Positions 16,090-24,527 of a stretch of 64,000 nt of DNA are shown here, piece by piece. The DNA lies in assembly GCF_002797855.1 (NCBI RefSeq), contig NZ_PGFB01000001.1, positions 372,001-436,000 on the forward strand, read 5' to 3'. The stretch's first letter is position 1; the number at the start of each line of letters is the position of its first letter. This DNA is from Compostimonas suwonensis. Its GTDB lineage: Bacteria; Actinomycetota; Actinomycetes; Actinomycetales; Microbacteriaceae. The position numbers were made by a program, and so were the translations under genes. The notes under the pieces were generated by a model. It was not told the DNA's origin. It worked only from the letters and a program-made list of their open reading frames with translations, and ran no database searches.

Positions 16090-17496
16090 GTGTCGATAGC
16101 TCATCTCGGTCTGGCAGGCGATTCGCGGAATCCCGGTGACTCCCGGTACGGCGGATCGACGGGAGGCGACGGCCGCAACAGTGAGCGCACACCGCCCCAC
16201 GACCTCCTCGCCGAGCAGAGCGCCCTCGGCGGCATGCTCCTGAGCAAGGATGCCGTCGCCGACGTCGTCGAGACCGTGCGGGGCATCGACTTCTACATCC
16301 CCAAGCACGAGATCATCTTCGACGCGATCCTCGCGCTGTACTCGCACGGCGAGCCCACCGACGTCATCGCCGTCACCGACGAGCTCACCAAGATCGGCGA
16401 GCTCTCCCGCGCCGGCGGCGCCGACTACCTGCACACGCTCACGAGCCTCGTGCCCACGGCGGCCAACGCCGGCTTCTACGCCTCGATCGTCGCCGAGCGC
16501 GCCCTCCTGCGCCGGCTCGTCGAAGCCGGCACGCGCATCGTGCAGATGGGCTACTCGGGCGAGGGCGAGGTGCTCGACCTCGTCAACAACGCTCAGGCCG
16601 AGATCTACCAGGTCACCGGCAACACCGACAGCGAGGACTACGTCCCGCTGACCGACGCCGTGAACGTCGCGATCGACGAGATCGAGGCCGCCAAGCACCG
16701 CGACGGCCAGATGACGGGTGTCCCCACGGGCTTCGCGCAGATGGACCAGCTGACCAACGGCCTCCACCCCGGCCAGCTCATCATCATCGCCGCCCGTCCG
16801 GCGCTCGGAAAGTCGACCCTCGCCCTCGACTTCGCCCGTGCGGCGGCCATCAAGCACGACATGCCCACGATCTTCTTCTCCCTCGAGATGGGGCGAAGCG
16901 AGATCGCCATGCGCCTGCTCTCGGCCGAGGCATCCGTGCCCCTGCAGAACATGCGCAAGGGCACCGTCGACGCCCGTGATTGGACGACGATCGCGAGCAC
17001 CCGCGGCCGCATCAACGACGCGCCGCTCTACATCGACGACAGCCCCAACATGACCCTCGTCGAGATCCGCGCGAAGTGCCGCCGTCTCAAGCAGCGCGTC
17101 GGCCTCAAGATGGTCATCATCGACTACCTGCAGCTCATGACGAGCGGCAAGCGCGTCGAGAGCCGCCAGCAGGAGGTCAGCGAGTTCTCGCGTGCGCTCA
17201 AGCTGCTCGCCAAAGAGCTCCAGGTGCCGGTGATCGCACTCTCCCAGCTCAACCGCGGCCCCGAGCAGCGTGCCGACAAGAAGCCCGCGCTGAGCGACCT
17301 CCGCGAGTCGGGCTCTCTCGAGCAGGATGCCGACATGGTCATCCTCCTGCACCGCGAGAGCGCCTACGAGAAGGAGAACCCGCGTGCGGGCGAGGCCGAC
17401 CTCATCGTCGCCAAGCACCGCAACGGCCCGACCGACACGATCACGGTCGGCTTCCACGGCCACTTCTCCCGCTTCGCCGACATGGCGGTCGTGTAG
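16090..17496 (+). CDS. dnaB: Replicative DNA helicase DnaB
   Basis: A 468-residue hexameric helicase that unwinds the fork. The N-terminal primase-interaction domain starts at PPHDLLAEQSALGGMLL. The RecA-like C-terminal domain holds Walker A ARPALGKSTLALDF (about residues 236-249), the FFSLEMGRSEIAMR segment, Walker B VIIDYLQLM and SQLNRG...LSDLRESGSLEQDADMV. No intein interrupts the usual insertion sites. The GTG at 16090, preceded by GAAGAGGGG, fits the family length. Its promoter region holds a DnaA-box cluster, so expression may follow DnaA activity. Confidence 0.97.
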   Translation: MSIAHLGLAGDSRNPGDSRYGGSTGGDGRNSERTPPHDLLAEQSALGGMLLSKDAVADVVETVRGIDFYIPKHEIIFDAILALYSHGEPTDVIAVTDELTKIGELSRAGGADYLHTLTSLVPTAANAGFYASIVAERALLRRLVEAGTRIVQMGYSGEGEVLDLVNNAQAEIYQVTGNTDSEDYVPLTDAVNVAIDEIEAAKHRDGQMTGVPTGFAQMDQLTNGLHPGQLIIIAARPALGKSTLALDFARAAAIKHDMPTIFFSLEMGRSEIAMRLLSAEASVPLQNMRKGTVDARDWTTIASTRGRINDAPLYIDDSPNMTLVEIRAKCRRLKQRVGLKMVIIDYLQLMTSGKRVESRQQEVSEFSRALKLLAKELQVPVIALSQLNRGPEQRADKKPALSDLRESGSLEQDADMVILLHRESAYEKENPRAGEADLIVAKHRNGPTDTITVGFHGHFSRFADMAVV

Positions 17497-17584
17497 GCGG
17501 TCGCCCCGCGCCCCGAGCGCATCCGGCGGGCTGCCTCAGCGCGTAAACTGTCTGGGTCAGTCAGTACGAATGGAAGAGGCCCTC

Positions 17585-18244
17585 GTGACCACGTCCCAGG
17601 ACGCCGCCCCTGTCGGGGATCGCTACTGGGTCATCCCCGTCGCGCGTGGAGTCGTCGCCGCGATCGCCGCGGTGATCGTGACCTTCAACGCCGACCACTC
17701 CGCGCAGCTCGGCCTCGTCGTCTTCGGCGGCTTCGGCATCGTCACGGGCCTGCTCGTGGCCGTCGTGAGCTGGCGCACGATGGTCGACGGCGTGGGGCGC
17801 GCGTTCTTCCTCGGCCAAGGGCTCATCGGCGTGGCATCCGGAATCGTGGCCCTCGTCGCCAACGACGCCGGCAACTCCTTCTTCGTCTACCTCGTGAGCG
17901 TGTGGGCGGCCCTCAGCGGCTTCCTCGAGCTCTACAGCGGGTTCCGCTCGCGCCGCACCTCGCCGGCGGCCCGCGACTGGCTCGTCATCGGCGTCATAAC
18001 GGCGGTGCTCGCGCTCGTCTTCCTCCTGCTCCCCATCAACACCAACGCCGTCGTCGCGGTCGGGCTCCTCGGGGCGTACACGGCGATCGTCGCCGTCTAC
18101 CTCCTGATCGCGGGACTCTCGCTCAAGTGGTCGCCGGCCTCCCCCGCGGCCGACTCTTCGACCCAGCCGGCTCCATCCGAGGCCGGACACGGCACCATCA
18201 CCCGGCCTGCATCGCCAGACCAGAACACCGAGACCGCTTCGTGA
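17585..18244 (+). CDS. HdeD/DUF308-like six-helix membrane protein
   Basis: A 219-residue membrane protein with six hydrophobic helices (VIPVARGVVAAIAAVIVTF, GLVVFGGFGIVTGLLVAVV and four more) and a Ser/Pro-rich cytosolic tail. The three helical-hairpin repeat layout resembles the DUF308/HdeD acid-resistance family; I assign it by topology and the FGxFxIVxGLL-type repeats only. The GTG at 17585 is chosen because GGAAGAGG lies 5 nt upstream; an ATG at 17570 is possible. The next gene overlaps its stop (GTGA), so the two are coupled. Function is unknown. Confidence 0.6.
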   Translation: MTTSQDAAPVGDRYWVIPVARGVVAAIAAVIVTFNADHSAQLGLVVFGGFGIVTGLLVAVVSWRTMVDGVGRAFFLGQGLIGVASGIVALVANDAGNSFFVYLVSVWAALSGFLELYSGFRSRRTSPAARDWLVIGVITAVLALVFLLLPINTNAVVAVGLLGAYTAIVAVYLLIAGLSLKWSPASPAADSSTQPAPSEAGHGTITRPASPDQNTETAS

Positions 18245-18519
18245 GCAGCAACGACAAACCCAAAGCCCGCAGAGAAGACGTACTCAGGCCCGTGGAGCTC
18301 CTCGTGCTCTCCGGCGTGCTCGGAGTCTTCACCGGGCTCATCACCCTCATGGCGACGCGCGACTTCGTGCTCGCGGCCATCGGCCTGGGGGTCGCGTTCA
18401 TCGTCTCGCTCGTGCTGCTGGCGATGTTCGCGCTCAGTATGAAGCCGGATGCCGGCGAGGCCGTCGACCTCGACGAGCAGAACGGCGACACCCCGCCGCC
18501 GCCCGTCAGCCCGCACTGA
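18241..18519 (+). CDS. Small two-helix membrane protein
   Basis: A 92-residue protein not recognised as a named family. A basic N-terminus (SSNDKPKARREDVLRP) is followed by two transmembrane helices (LLVLSGVLGVFTGLITLMA and LAAIGLGVAFIVSLVLLAMFAL) and an acidic, Pro-rich tail. The GTG start overlaps the stop of the six-helix protein by 4 nt, so they are probably made together and may interact in the membrane. Base composition is like its neighbours. Confidence 0.65.
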   Translation: MSSNDKPKARREDVLRPVELLVLSGVLGVFTGLITLMATRDFVLAAIGLGVAFIVSLVLLAMFALSMKPDAGEAVDLDEQNGDTPPPPVSPH

Positions 18520-18554
18520 CGCCGGGTCCCGGCATCCGCTCGTCTTCTTCTGTC

Positions 18555-18645
18555 TGAACTCAAAACGACGGAGATTCGCCCTTTTTCGGGGCCCCCGTGC
18601 GTGAAACGGGCCGAAAACGGGCGAATCTCCGTCGTTTGGAGTTCA
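18555..18645. repeat. Long inverted repeat, AACGACGGAGAT family (copy 2)
   Basis: Arms of 27 bp (18555-18581 and 18619-18645) pair with a single mismatch around a 37-nt centre. The element lies between convergent genes and could stop transcription from both sides. The arms contain AACGACGGAGATTCGCCC, sharing the first 12 nt with the inverted repeat at 13724-13812. Confidence 0.85.
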
Positions 18646-18685
18646 CCCGTGCGAGTCAGCGGTGACGGGAGGGATGCGGGGCGGC

Positions 18686-20071
18686 TCAGGCGTCGAGGTA
18701 GTCGACGAGCTCGTCGGCGAGGCCGATGTAGCCGGCCGGGGTGAGCTCGAGCAGGCGGGCCTTGGCCTCGTCGCCGATCTCGAGGGCCGAGACGAAGGCC
18801 ACGAGGTCGTCCTGGCCGATGCGCTTGCCACGGGTGAGCTCCTTGAGCAGAGCGTAGGGGTCTTCGATCGTGCTGCGGCCGGCGGTGACCTCCGCGCGGA
18901 TGACGGTCTGGATCGCCTCGCCGAGGATCTCCCAGTTCGCGTCGAGGTCGGCCGCGAGCCGCACCGTGTCGAGGTCGATCTCGCCGAGGCCGCGGCGGAT
19001 GTTGTCGAGGGCGAGCAGGGAGTGGCCGAGGCCGACGCCGATGTTGCGCTGGGTGGTCGAGTCGGTGAGGTCGCGCTGCAGCCTGGAGGTCACGAGGGTC
19101 TCGGCGAGGGAGGCGAGGAGGGCCGAGGAGAGCTCGAGGTTCGCCTCGGCGTTCTCGAAGCGGATCGGGTTGATCTTGTGCGGCATGGTCGACGAGCCCG
19201 TCGCACCGGCCTGCGGGATCTGCCGGAAGTAGCCGAGCGAGATGTAGGTCCAGACGTCGGTCGCGAGGTTATGCAGAACGCGGTTGGCGTGCACAACGCG
19301 CTCGTAGAGCTCCGCCTGCCAGTCGTGCGACTCGATCTGGGTGGTGAGCGGGTTCCAGCCGAGGCCGAGGCCCGTGACGAACTCGCGTGAGATCGTCGGC
19401 CAGTCGGCCGTGGCATCCGCTGCCCGGTGGGCCGCGAAGGTCCCGGTCGCGCCCGAGAACTTCCCGAGGTACTCGGTCGCATCGATCTGCGCGCCGATGC
19501 GCTCGAGGCGGTAGACGAAGACGGCGAGCTCCTTGCCCATGGTGGTGGGCGTCGCGGGCTGGCCGTGGGTGCGGGCGAGCATGGCGTCGGCCCGGTGGCG
19601 CCGGGCGAGCTCGCGCAGCAGCGCGATGACGGAGCGGTAGGCCGGCATCCACACCTCGGTGACGGCGGCCTTGACGGTGAGCGCGTAGGAGAGGTTGTTG
19701 ATGTCCTCGCTCGTCGCGGCGAAGTGGGTGAGCTCGGCGATCGAGTCGAGTCCGAGGCTGCTCAGGCGGCGGCGAACGAGGTATTCGACGGCCTTCACGT
19801 CGTGGCGGGTGGTGGCCTCGAGCTCGGCGAGCTCATCGATCTCGGCCTGGCCGAAGTCGCTCACGAGCGCGCGCAGCGACGCGATCTGGGAGGGGTCGAG
19901 GGGCTTGGAGCCGAACATGCCCCGCTCGGTGAGGGCGATGAGCCACTCCACCTCGACGTGCACGCGGGCGCGGTTGAGCCCGGCCTCGGAGAGGTGCTCG
20001 CCGAGCTCGGTGACGGCGGTGCGGTAGCGGCCGTCGAGCGGACTGAGCGGCTGGGGAGGAAGGTGGCTCAT
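18686..20071 (-). CDS. purB: Adenylosuccinate lyase
   Basis: A 461-residue member of the fumarase/aspartase superfamily acting twice in purine synthesis (SAICAR to AICAR and adenylosuccinate to AMP). The flexible signature loop GSSTMPHKINPIRFENAE is present at about residue 295, as is TSEDINNLSYAL with the substrate-binding Ser/Glu, and the ARTHGQPATPTTMGKE segment. Length matches the long PurB type (about 460 residues) also found in E. coli. A 17-bp tandem duplication lies just ahead of its start. Confidence 0.95.
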   Translation of the reverse strand: MSHLPPQPLSPLDGRYRTAVTELGEHLSEAGLNRARVHVEVEWLIALTERGMFGSKPLDPSQIASLRALVSDFGQAEIDELAELEATTRHDVKAVEYLVRRRLSSLGLDSIAELTHFAATSEDINNLSYALTVKAAVTEVWMPAYRSVIALLRELARRHRADAMLARTHGQPATPTTMGKELAVFVYRLERIGAQIDATEYLGKFSGATGTFAAHRAADATADWPTISREFVTGLGLGWNPLTTQIESHDWQAELYERVVHANRVLHNLATDVWTYISLGYFRQIPQAGATGSSTMPHKINPIRFENAEANLELSSALLASLAETLVTSRLQRDLTDSTTQRNIGVGLGHSLLALDNIRRGLGEIDLDTVRLAADLDANWEILGEAIQTVIRAEVTAGRSTIEDPYALLKELTRGKRIGQDDLVAFVSALEIGDEAKARLLELTPAGYIGLADELVDYLDA

Positions 20072-20081
20072 CGGATTCCCG

Positions 20082-20115
20082 TTCGTGATGGTGCGTGATT
20101 CGTGATGGTGCGTGT
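20082..20115. repeat. 17-bp tandem duplication in the purB leader
   Basis: TTCGTGATGGTGCGTGA (20082-20098) is repeated directly at 20099-20115 with one change at the last base. It begins 11 nt ahead of the purB start codon. Confidence 0.8.
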
Positions 20116-20132
20116 GCGGCGCAGCGGGATGG

Positions 20133-20660
20133 TCACCGCGTGCTGGATCGGATCGCCGGCTCGATCTGTCGGAAAAGGGCCGTGCTCGACCTCTCTATCA
20201 TGCCCAAGACCGCGTCGAACATCGCATCGTCGGAGTAATAGGGGTCGGGAACGTCGACGTTCCCGCCGGATTCCGGGTCGAAACTGCGCAGCAGGTGGAT
20301 CTTGCCGTGGTCGCGTGCGTCGTTCGCCCACGATCGGAGGATGCGGTCCTGGCTGCGGTCGAGGGCGACCACGATGTCGAGCTGGCCGTACCAGGCCGAC
20401 TCGAACTGACGGGCGCGGTGGTGGCTGCCGTCGTAGCCGCGTTTGGCGAGTGCGGCGATCGTGCGCTCGTCGGCCTGCTCGCCGACGTGCCAGTCGCCCG
20501 TTCCCGCCGACGTCGACACGACCTTGCCGGTGAGCCCGGCGCGCTCGACGAGTTGCCGCATGACGACCTCGGCCATGGGCGAGCGGCAGATGTTGCCCGC
20601 GCAGACGAAGCAGATGCGGAAGGGTATCTCAGCCTCGTCGGATCCTGATGCGAAGCTCAT
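20133..20660 (-). CDS. Low-molecular-weight protein-tyrosine phosphatase
   Basis: A 175-residue cytosolic phosphatase. The P-loop CAGNICRSPMAE (Cys nucleophile and Arg in CX5R-S) lies near the N-terminus, and the general-acid loop DPYY is near residue 155. The family dephosphorylates tyrosine on proteins, often in exopolysaccharide control; arsenate reductases share the fold, but the DPYY loop favours a phosphatase. The ATG at 20660 (MSFASG) is chosen as the nearest start to the core; upstream in-frame GTG is possible. It lies 61 bp upstream of purB on the same strand. Confidence 0.88.
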   Translation of the reverse strand: MSFASGSDEAEIPFRICFVCAGNICRSPMAEVVMRQLVERAGLTGKVVSTSAGTGDWHVGEQADERTIAALAKRGYDGSHHRARQFESAWYGQLDIVVALDRSQDRILRSWANDARDHGKIHLLRSFDPESGGNVDVPDPYYSDDAMFDAVLGMIERSSTALFRQIEPAIRSSTR

Positions 20661-20767
20661 AGGCCCATTCTGGCCTTGATTCCTCTCCTGCACACCACTG
20701 CGAAGGGCGGCGGATGCCCCAGAAGCGAGCTGCGCGTCGAAAGCGGGCCGTGACGCTCGCGAAGCTG

Positions 20768-20807
20768 GTCGTGGCGTCGTGGCGTCGTGGCGTCGTGGCG
20801 TCGTGGC
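20768..20807. repeat. Octamer microsatellite, five units
   Basis: GTCGTGGC is repeated perfectly five times and continues as GTCGTCGTGG. It lies 54 nt before the GTG of the small WxS protein and within 110 nt of the phosphatase start. The unit length is not a multiple of three. Confidence 0.85.
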
Positions 20808-20860
20808 GTCGTCGTGGTGTCGGAACGTGTTGTCGGAATCGAGGGAAGGAAGAGGTCGCG

Positions 20861-21175
20861 GTGGAATCGGAGGTCATCGAGGTCATCGCCCGGCAGGCCG
20901 CTGTCGTGCGGTCGGTGCGCGAGGAGGCGGAGGCCGGCCGGGCGCTTGTCGAGTCCGTGGGCCGCACCGAGGGATGGCGGTCTCCCGCGCAGCGCGCCTT
21001 CGCGGTGCGGGCGCGGGAGCTCTCGGTGACGCTCGAGCTGCTGCTGGGGCAGCTGGGGCACACGGCAGCGGCGCTCGAGCGGGCGGCCGCGGCGCGGGCA
21101 CTCGCGGGGGTCGACAGTGTCGGTGGTGCCGAGAGTGTCGGTGGTGCCGAGCTCGGCGAGGTGTGGTCGCGGTGA
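20861..21175 (+). CDS. Small helical protein with WxS turn (WXG100-like hairpin)
   Basis: A 104-residue protein predicted to be two long helices joined by a turn holding GWRSPAQRAF (about residues 44-53), the arrangement of WXG100-type type VII secretion substrates. The tail carries a short direct repeat (SVGGAE twice). The GTG at 20861 follows GGAAGAGG by 6 nt; longer upstream frames would read through a microsatellite. It is followed 81 nt later by a hydrolase whose own N-terminus is helical with similar Trp positions, so the two may form a secreted pair. No ESX machinery is visible here; family assignment is tentative. Confidence 0.55.
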   Translation: MESEVIEVIARQAAVVRSVREEAEAGRALVESVGRTEGWRSPAQRAFAVRARELSVTLELLLGQLGHTAAALERAAAARALAGVDSVGGAESVGGAELGEVWSR

Positions 21176-21256
21176 GGGGGCAGAGGCAGGGAGAGAGACG
21201 GATGTGTCGCCCGGCTCGGCATGACAGTGCGGGCGAGGTGCGGGGCGAGTGGGAGC

Positions 21257-22759
21257 ATGAGTGACGGGCTGGTCGTGGGCGGCGGCGGGCCGATCGTCGT
21301 CGCCACCGAGGAGCTGCTCGCGTGCGCGGCATCCTGCGCGGCCGTCGCGGCGCAGGCGGAGGCATGGGCCGCGCGGCTTCGGGCCGTGAGCGCGCTCGTG
21401 CCGGGAGCCTCGGTGCGGTGGGGCGATGAGGCGGCATGGAGCCTCATCGAGGCGGGTCTCACCGCGACGCGTCTGGGGGAGGACGCGCAGAGGCTGCGGG
21501 GCGAGCTGCTCTCCTCGTCCGACGACTATGTGCGGGCGGAGCAGACCCTGGCGCGCATCAGCGGCAGCTGGGGCTCGATCCTGGGCTACTCCGGCGGGCT
21601 GCTGTGGCCGGCGCTCGCGCTCGCCGCCGTGCCCGCGCTTGCGACGGCGGGCACGGGAGCCGTTCTCGCCCTCCTCGGCACGTCGATGCTGCGCGGGCGT
21701 TCACCGGCTTCAGTGCTCTCCGCCGTGTCGGCCGCGGTTCGCGGCCGGCCCGAGCTCTACAGCAACCCGGCCGTCGTGCACCTCGTGCGCGTGCTCGTCT
21801 CCTCGGCCGACGACGCGATGCTCGGGGCGGCTCGGATCCCCCGGGCCCCCGAGCGGTCCGGCTCCGGGCGGTCGGGCGGGGAATCGGGGGCGGGGGCCCT
21901 CGGGATCACGGGCGCCGCGACCGTCGTGTCGTGGGCGGTGCGGCCGGCAGGGCTCGGCGAGACGCCCGTCGCGGTGCGCCGGGCGGGGGTCTCGGTCGCC
22001 GCGCCACCACGGGGCTACGCAGAGCTGGCGGCGCGGATGCCGTCGTCGGCGTCCGGCTCTGCGCAGATCCGCATCGAGCGCTACGAGGTGCCCGCGCCGC
22101 CGTCCGCGTCCACCCCCACGGGCGCGCACCGCACCCGCTGGATCGTCTACACGGGCGGCACGATCGACTCCGGGCTGCGCACGGCCTCCGAGCCGTGGGA
22201 CATGGCCTCGAACCTGGCGGGCATCGCCGACGATGGCGGTGGCTCCTACCGGGCGACGCTCGAGGCGATGAGGGCGGCCGGTATCGAGCAGGGCGACGAG
22301 GTGCTGAGCGTCGGATACTCGCAGGGCGGTCTCGTGGCGGCGCGGATCGTGGAGTCCGGCGAGTTCGCCTCGGCAGGGCTCGTGACCTTCGGGTCTCCGA
22401 GCGAGCAGATCGCCGCGCCGGAGGGTGTTCCCGTCACGGCGATCCGCCACGAGGAGGACCTCATCCCGGCTCTCGGCGGAATGGCCGATGCCGAAGCGGG
22501 TCGCGGTTCCGATCCCGGCGCGGTCGACGGCAGGCTCACCGTTCGGCGGGCGCTCTTCGACGAGTCACCGCCTCCGAGCGACGAGGCGTTTCCCGCCCAC
22601 TCCTTCGAGCGCTACCGCGAGACCGCCGCCCTGCTCGACGAGTCGGGTGAGGAGCGCATCTCGCGCGCGCGGGAGGGCATCGAGACGTTCACCGCGGGAG
22701 CCCACGGAACGAGCGTGCTCTACCGGGCGACCCGGGTGGAGCAGGGCGAGACGAGGTGA
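21257..22759 (+). CDS. Alpha/beta-hydrolase with N-terminal helical (WXG-like) region
   Basis: A 500-residue protein in two parts. Residues 1-110 are Ala-rich helices with RWGDEAAWSLIEAG, resembling the helical heads of type VII substrates; a hydrophobic stretch (GYSGGLLWPALALAAVPALATAGTGAVLALLG) follows. The C-terminal half is an alpha/beta hydrolase: nucleophile elbow GYSQGGLVAARI, then LVTFGSPS, a likely acid in RHEEDLIPAL and the final His in FPAHSFERY. The substrate is unknown. It sits directly after the WxS protein. A hexamer microsatellite lies just after the stop. Confidence 0.65.
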   Translation: MSDGLVVGGGGPIVVATEELLACAASCAAVAAQAEAWAARLRAVSALVPGASVRWGDEAAWSLIEAGLTATRLGEDAQRLRGELLSSSDDYVRAEQTLARISGSWGSILGYSGGLLWPALALAAVPALATAGTGAVLALLGTSMLRGRSPASVLSAVSAAVRGRPELYSNPAVVHLVRVLVSSADDAMLGAARIPRAPERSGSGRSGGESGAGALGITGAATVVSWAVRPAGLGETPVAVRRAGVSVAAPPRGYAELAARMPSSASGSAQIRIERYEVPAPPSASTPTGAHRTRWIVYTGGTIDSGLRTASEPWDMASNLAGIADDGGGSYRATLEAMRAAGIEQGDEVLSVGYSQGGLVAARIVESGEFASAGLVTFGSPSEQIAAPEGVPVTAIRHEEDLIPALGGMADAEAGRGSDPGAVDGRLTVRRALFDESPPPSDEAFPAHSFERYRETAALLDESGEERISRAREGIETFTAGAHGTSVLYRATRVEQGETR

Positions 22760-22794
22760 GGTGAGGTGGGCTGATGCCGAGGCGATACGAGTGG

Positions 22795-22854
22795 GTGCGA
22801 GTGCGAGTGCGAGTGCGAGTGCGGGTGCGGGTGCGGGTGCGGGTGCGGGTGCGT
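22795..22854. repeat. Hexamer microsatellite GTGCGA/GTGCGG
   Basis: Ten hexamers: GTGCGA x4 (22795-22818), GTGCGG x5 (22819-22848) and GTGCGT. It fills the gap between two convergent genes and reaches the stop codon of the holin-family gene. Confidence 0.9.
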
Positions 22855-23246
22855 CAGCGCCGGCCGGCGAGCGGGCGCAGGATGAGCCCGAGCAGCCAGG
22901 AGATGATGCCGAGCACGATCGCGCCCAGCACGCCCCACCAGAAGCCGTCGATGTAGAGGCCGAAACCGAAGAGGCCGGAGATCCAGGCGACGAGCAGCAG
23001 CAGCAGTCCGTTGACGATGAGCGCGAGGAGGCCCAGGGTGAGGATGTAGAGGGGGAACGCGACGATCCGCACGACCGTGCCGACGACGCCGTTGACCACG
23101 CCGAAGATGAGGGCGAGGAGCGCGTAGGTGAGGATCGTGGCGAAGGTGTCGTCTGCGTAGGCCTCGACCCGCACGTTCGGCGCGAGGATGAGGGTGGTGA
23201 TCCACAGGCCGATGCCGTTGACGATGAGCGAGATCAGGAAGCGCAT
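22854..23246 (-). CDS. Phage holin family IV / DUF360-type membrane protein
   Basis: A 130-residue protein with four transmembrane helices starting MRFLISLIVNGIGLWITTLILAP, and containing FGVVNGVVGTVVRIVAFPLYILTLGLLALIVNGLLLLL, the hallmark of the COG1950 'phage holin family IV' proteins. These are chromosomal membrane proteins of unknown role in most actinobacteria and are not evidence of a prophage; no phage gene lies nearby. It is divergent from hisC with a 170-bp gap. Confidence 0.85.
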   Translation of the reverse strand: MRFLISLIVNGIGLWITTLILAPNVRVEAYADDTFATILTYALLALIFGVVNGVVGTVVRIVAFPLYILTLGLLALIVNGLLLLLVAWISGLFGFGLYIDGFWWGVLGAIVLGIISWLLGLILRPLAGRR

Positions 23247-23416
23247 GCGACAACTATGACATCACCCGCCACTGCGCTGTCAACGGTGTCGTGGCGATCC
23301 GGCGGCGATCCGGCGACCGGCGCGCGGTGACCGACGGCGGGCGATCGCGCGGCCCGGGCGTATCGGGCGGCCAAGACATAACGAACCCGGAATGGGCCTG
23401 CCAGTAGGGTGAAACA

Positions 23417-24523
23417 GTGAGTACGCCAGAGGTTCCCCCCGTCAGACTCCGACCCGAGATCGTGGCCATGGTGCCGTACCGGCAGGGCAAGGCGGCCTCT
23501 GCGGACGCCTACAAGCTCTCCAGCAACGAGAACCCCTTCGACCCCCTGCCCGGGGTGCTCGAGGCGATCGCGGGCGCCACGGCGATCAACCGCTACCCGG
23601 ATGCCACGGCGCTCGCGCTGCGCACAGCGCTCGCCGAGCGTTACGGGGTGACCCCCGACGGCATCCAGGTGGGCTCCGGCTCGGTCGCGGTGCTCACCCA
23701 GCTCGTCACGGCGGCGGCGGGCCCCGGTGACGAGGTCGTCTTCTCCTGGCGCTCCTTCGAGGCCTACCCCGGCATCGTCGCCGTCGCGGGGGCGACCCCC
23801 GTCGCCGTGCCGAACCGCGCCGACCACGGGCACGACCTTCCCGCGATGGCGGCGGCGGTCACCGAGCGCACACGGGCGCTCATCGTCTGCACTCCCAACA
23901 ACCCCACCGGCGCGATCGTCACGGTCGCCGAGTTCCACGCGTTCATGGCGAGCGTGCCGCGCGACATCCTGGTCATCCTCGACGAGGCCTACATCGAGTT
24001 CGTGGGCGATCCCGACGCGGTGCGCGGTCCCGAGCTGCTCGCGCAGTACCCCAACCTCGTCGTCCTGCGCACCTTCTCGAAGGCCTACGGGCTCGCCGGG
24101 CTGCGGGTCGGCTACGCGATCGGACCGGTCGCGATCCTCGACGCCGCGCGCTCCTCGGCCATCCCGCTCTCGGTCACCGCGCAGGCCGAGACCGGTGCGC
24201 TCGCGAGCCTGGAGCACGAGGAGCAGCTGCTCGAGCGCGTCGTCGCCATCGCCGAGCGTCGCCACGAGATCTGGAACCAGCTGATCGCGCAGGGCTGGAG
24301 CGCCCCCGAACCGCACGGCAACTTTCTCTGGCTGCCCACGGGCGAGGCGACGGATGCCGCGGCCGCGGCCTTCCACGAGGCCGGGCTCGTCGTGCGCCCC
24401 TTCCACCCCGACGGCATCCGGATCTCGGTGGGAGAACCCGAGTCTGTTGAGAAACTCCTAAGGGTTTCGGCTGAGATTGTCGGGAAGCTACCAAACGGGC
24501 ATCCCGGACGCAGGGTAGCTTAG
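23417..24523 (+). CDS. hisC: Histidinol-phosphate / aromatic aminotransferase
   Basis: A 368-residue PLP enzyme of the HisC/Pat type: [19 protein letters not shown] at the start, [20 protein letters not shown] and the Schiff-base segment [19 protein letters not shown]. It transaminates imidazole-acetol phosphate in histidine synthesis; the actinobacterial paralogue Pat (aromatic aminotransferase) looks very similar, and no other his gene is nearby, so Pat is a real alternative. A TAGGGT hexamer (23405-23410) ends 6 nt before the GTG, pointing to a leaderless transcript. It ends 4 nt before the dehydrogenase operon. Confidence 0.88.
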   Translation: MSTPEVPPVRLRPEIVAMVPYRQGKAASADAYKLSSNENPFDPLPGVLEAIAGATAINRYPDATALALRTALAERYGVTPDGIQVGSGSVAVLTQLVTAAAGPGDEVVFSWRSFEAYPGIVAVAGATPVAVPNRADHGHDLPAMAAAVTERTRALIVCTPNNPTGAIVTVAEFHAFMASVPRDILVILDEAYIEFVGDPDAVRGPELLAQYPNLVVLRTFSKAYGLAGLRVGYAIGPVAILDAARSSAIPLSVTAQAETGALASLEHEEQLLERVVAIAERRHEIWNQLIAQGWSAPEPHGNFLWLPTGEATDAAAAAFHEAGLVVRPFHPDGIRISVGEPESVEKLLRVSAEIVGKLPNGHPGRRVA

Positions 24524-24527
24524 AACG

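Noticed and set aside
22795-22854. Regular repeats considered as a CRISPR array
   Set aside because: Units of six bases without spacers; simple microsatellite. No cas gene in the window.
22854-23246. Phage holin family gene considered as a sign of a prophage
   Set aside because: This family is chromosomal in many actinobacteria, and no other phage gene is near.
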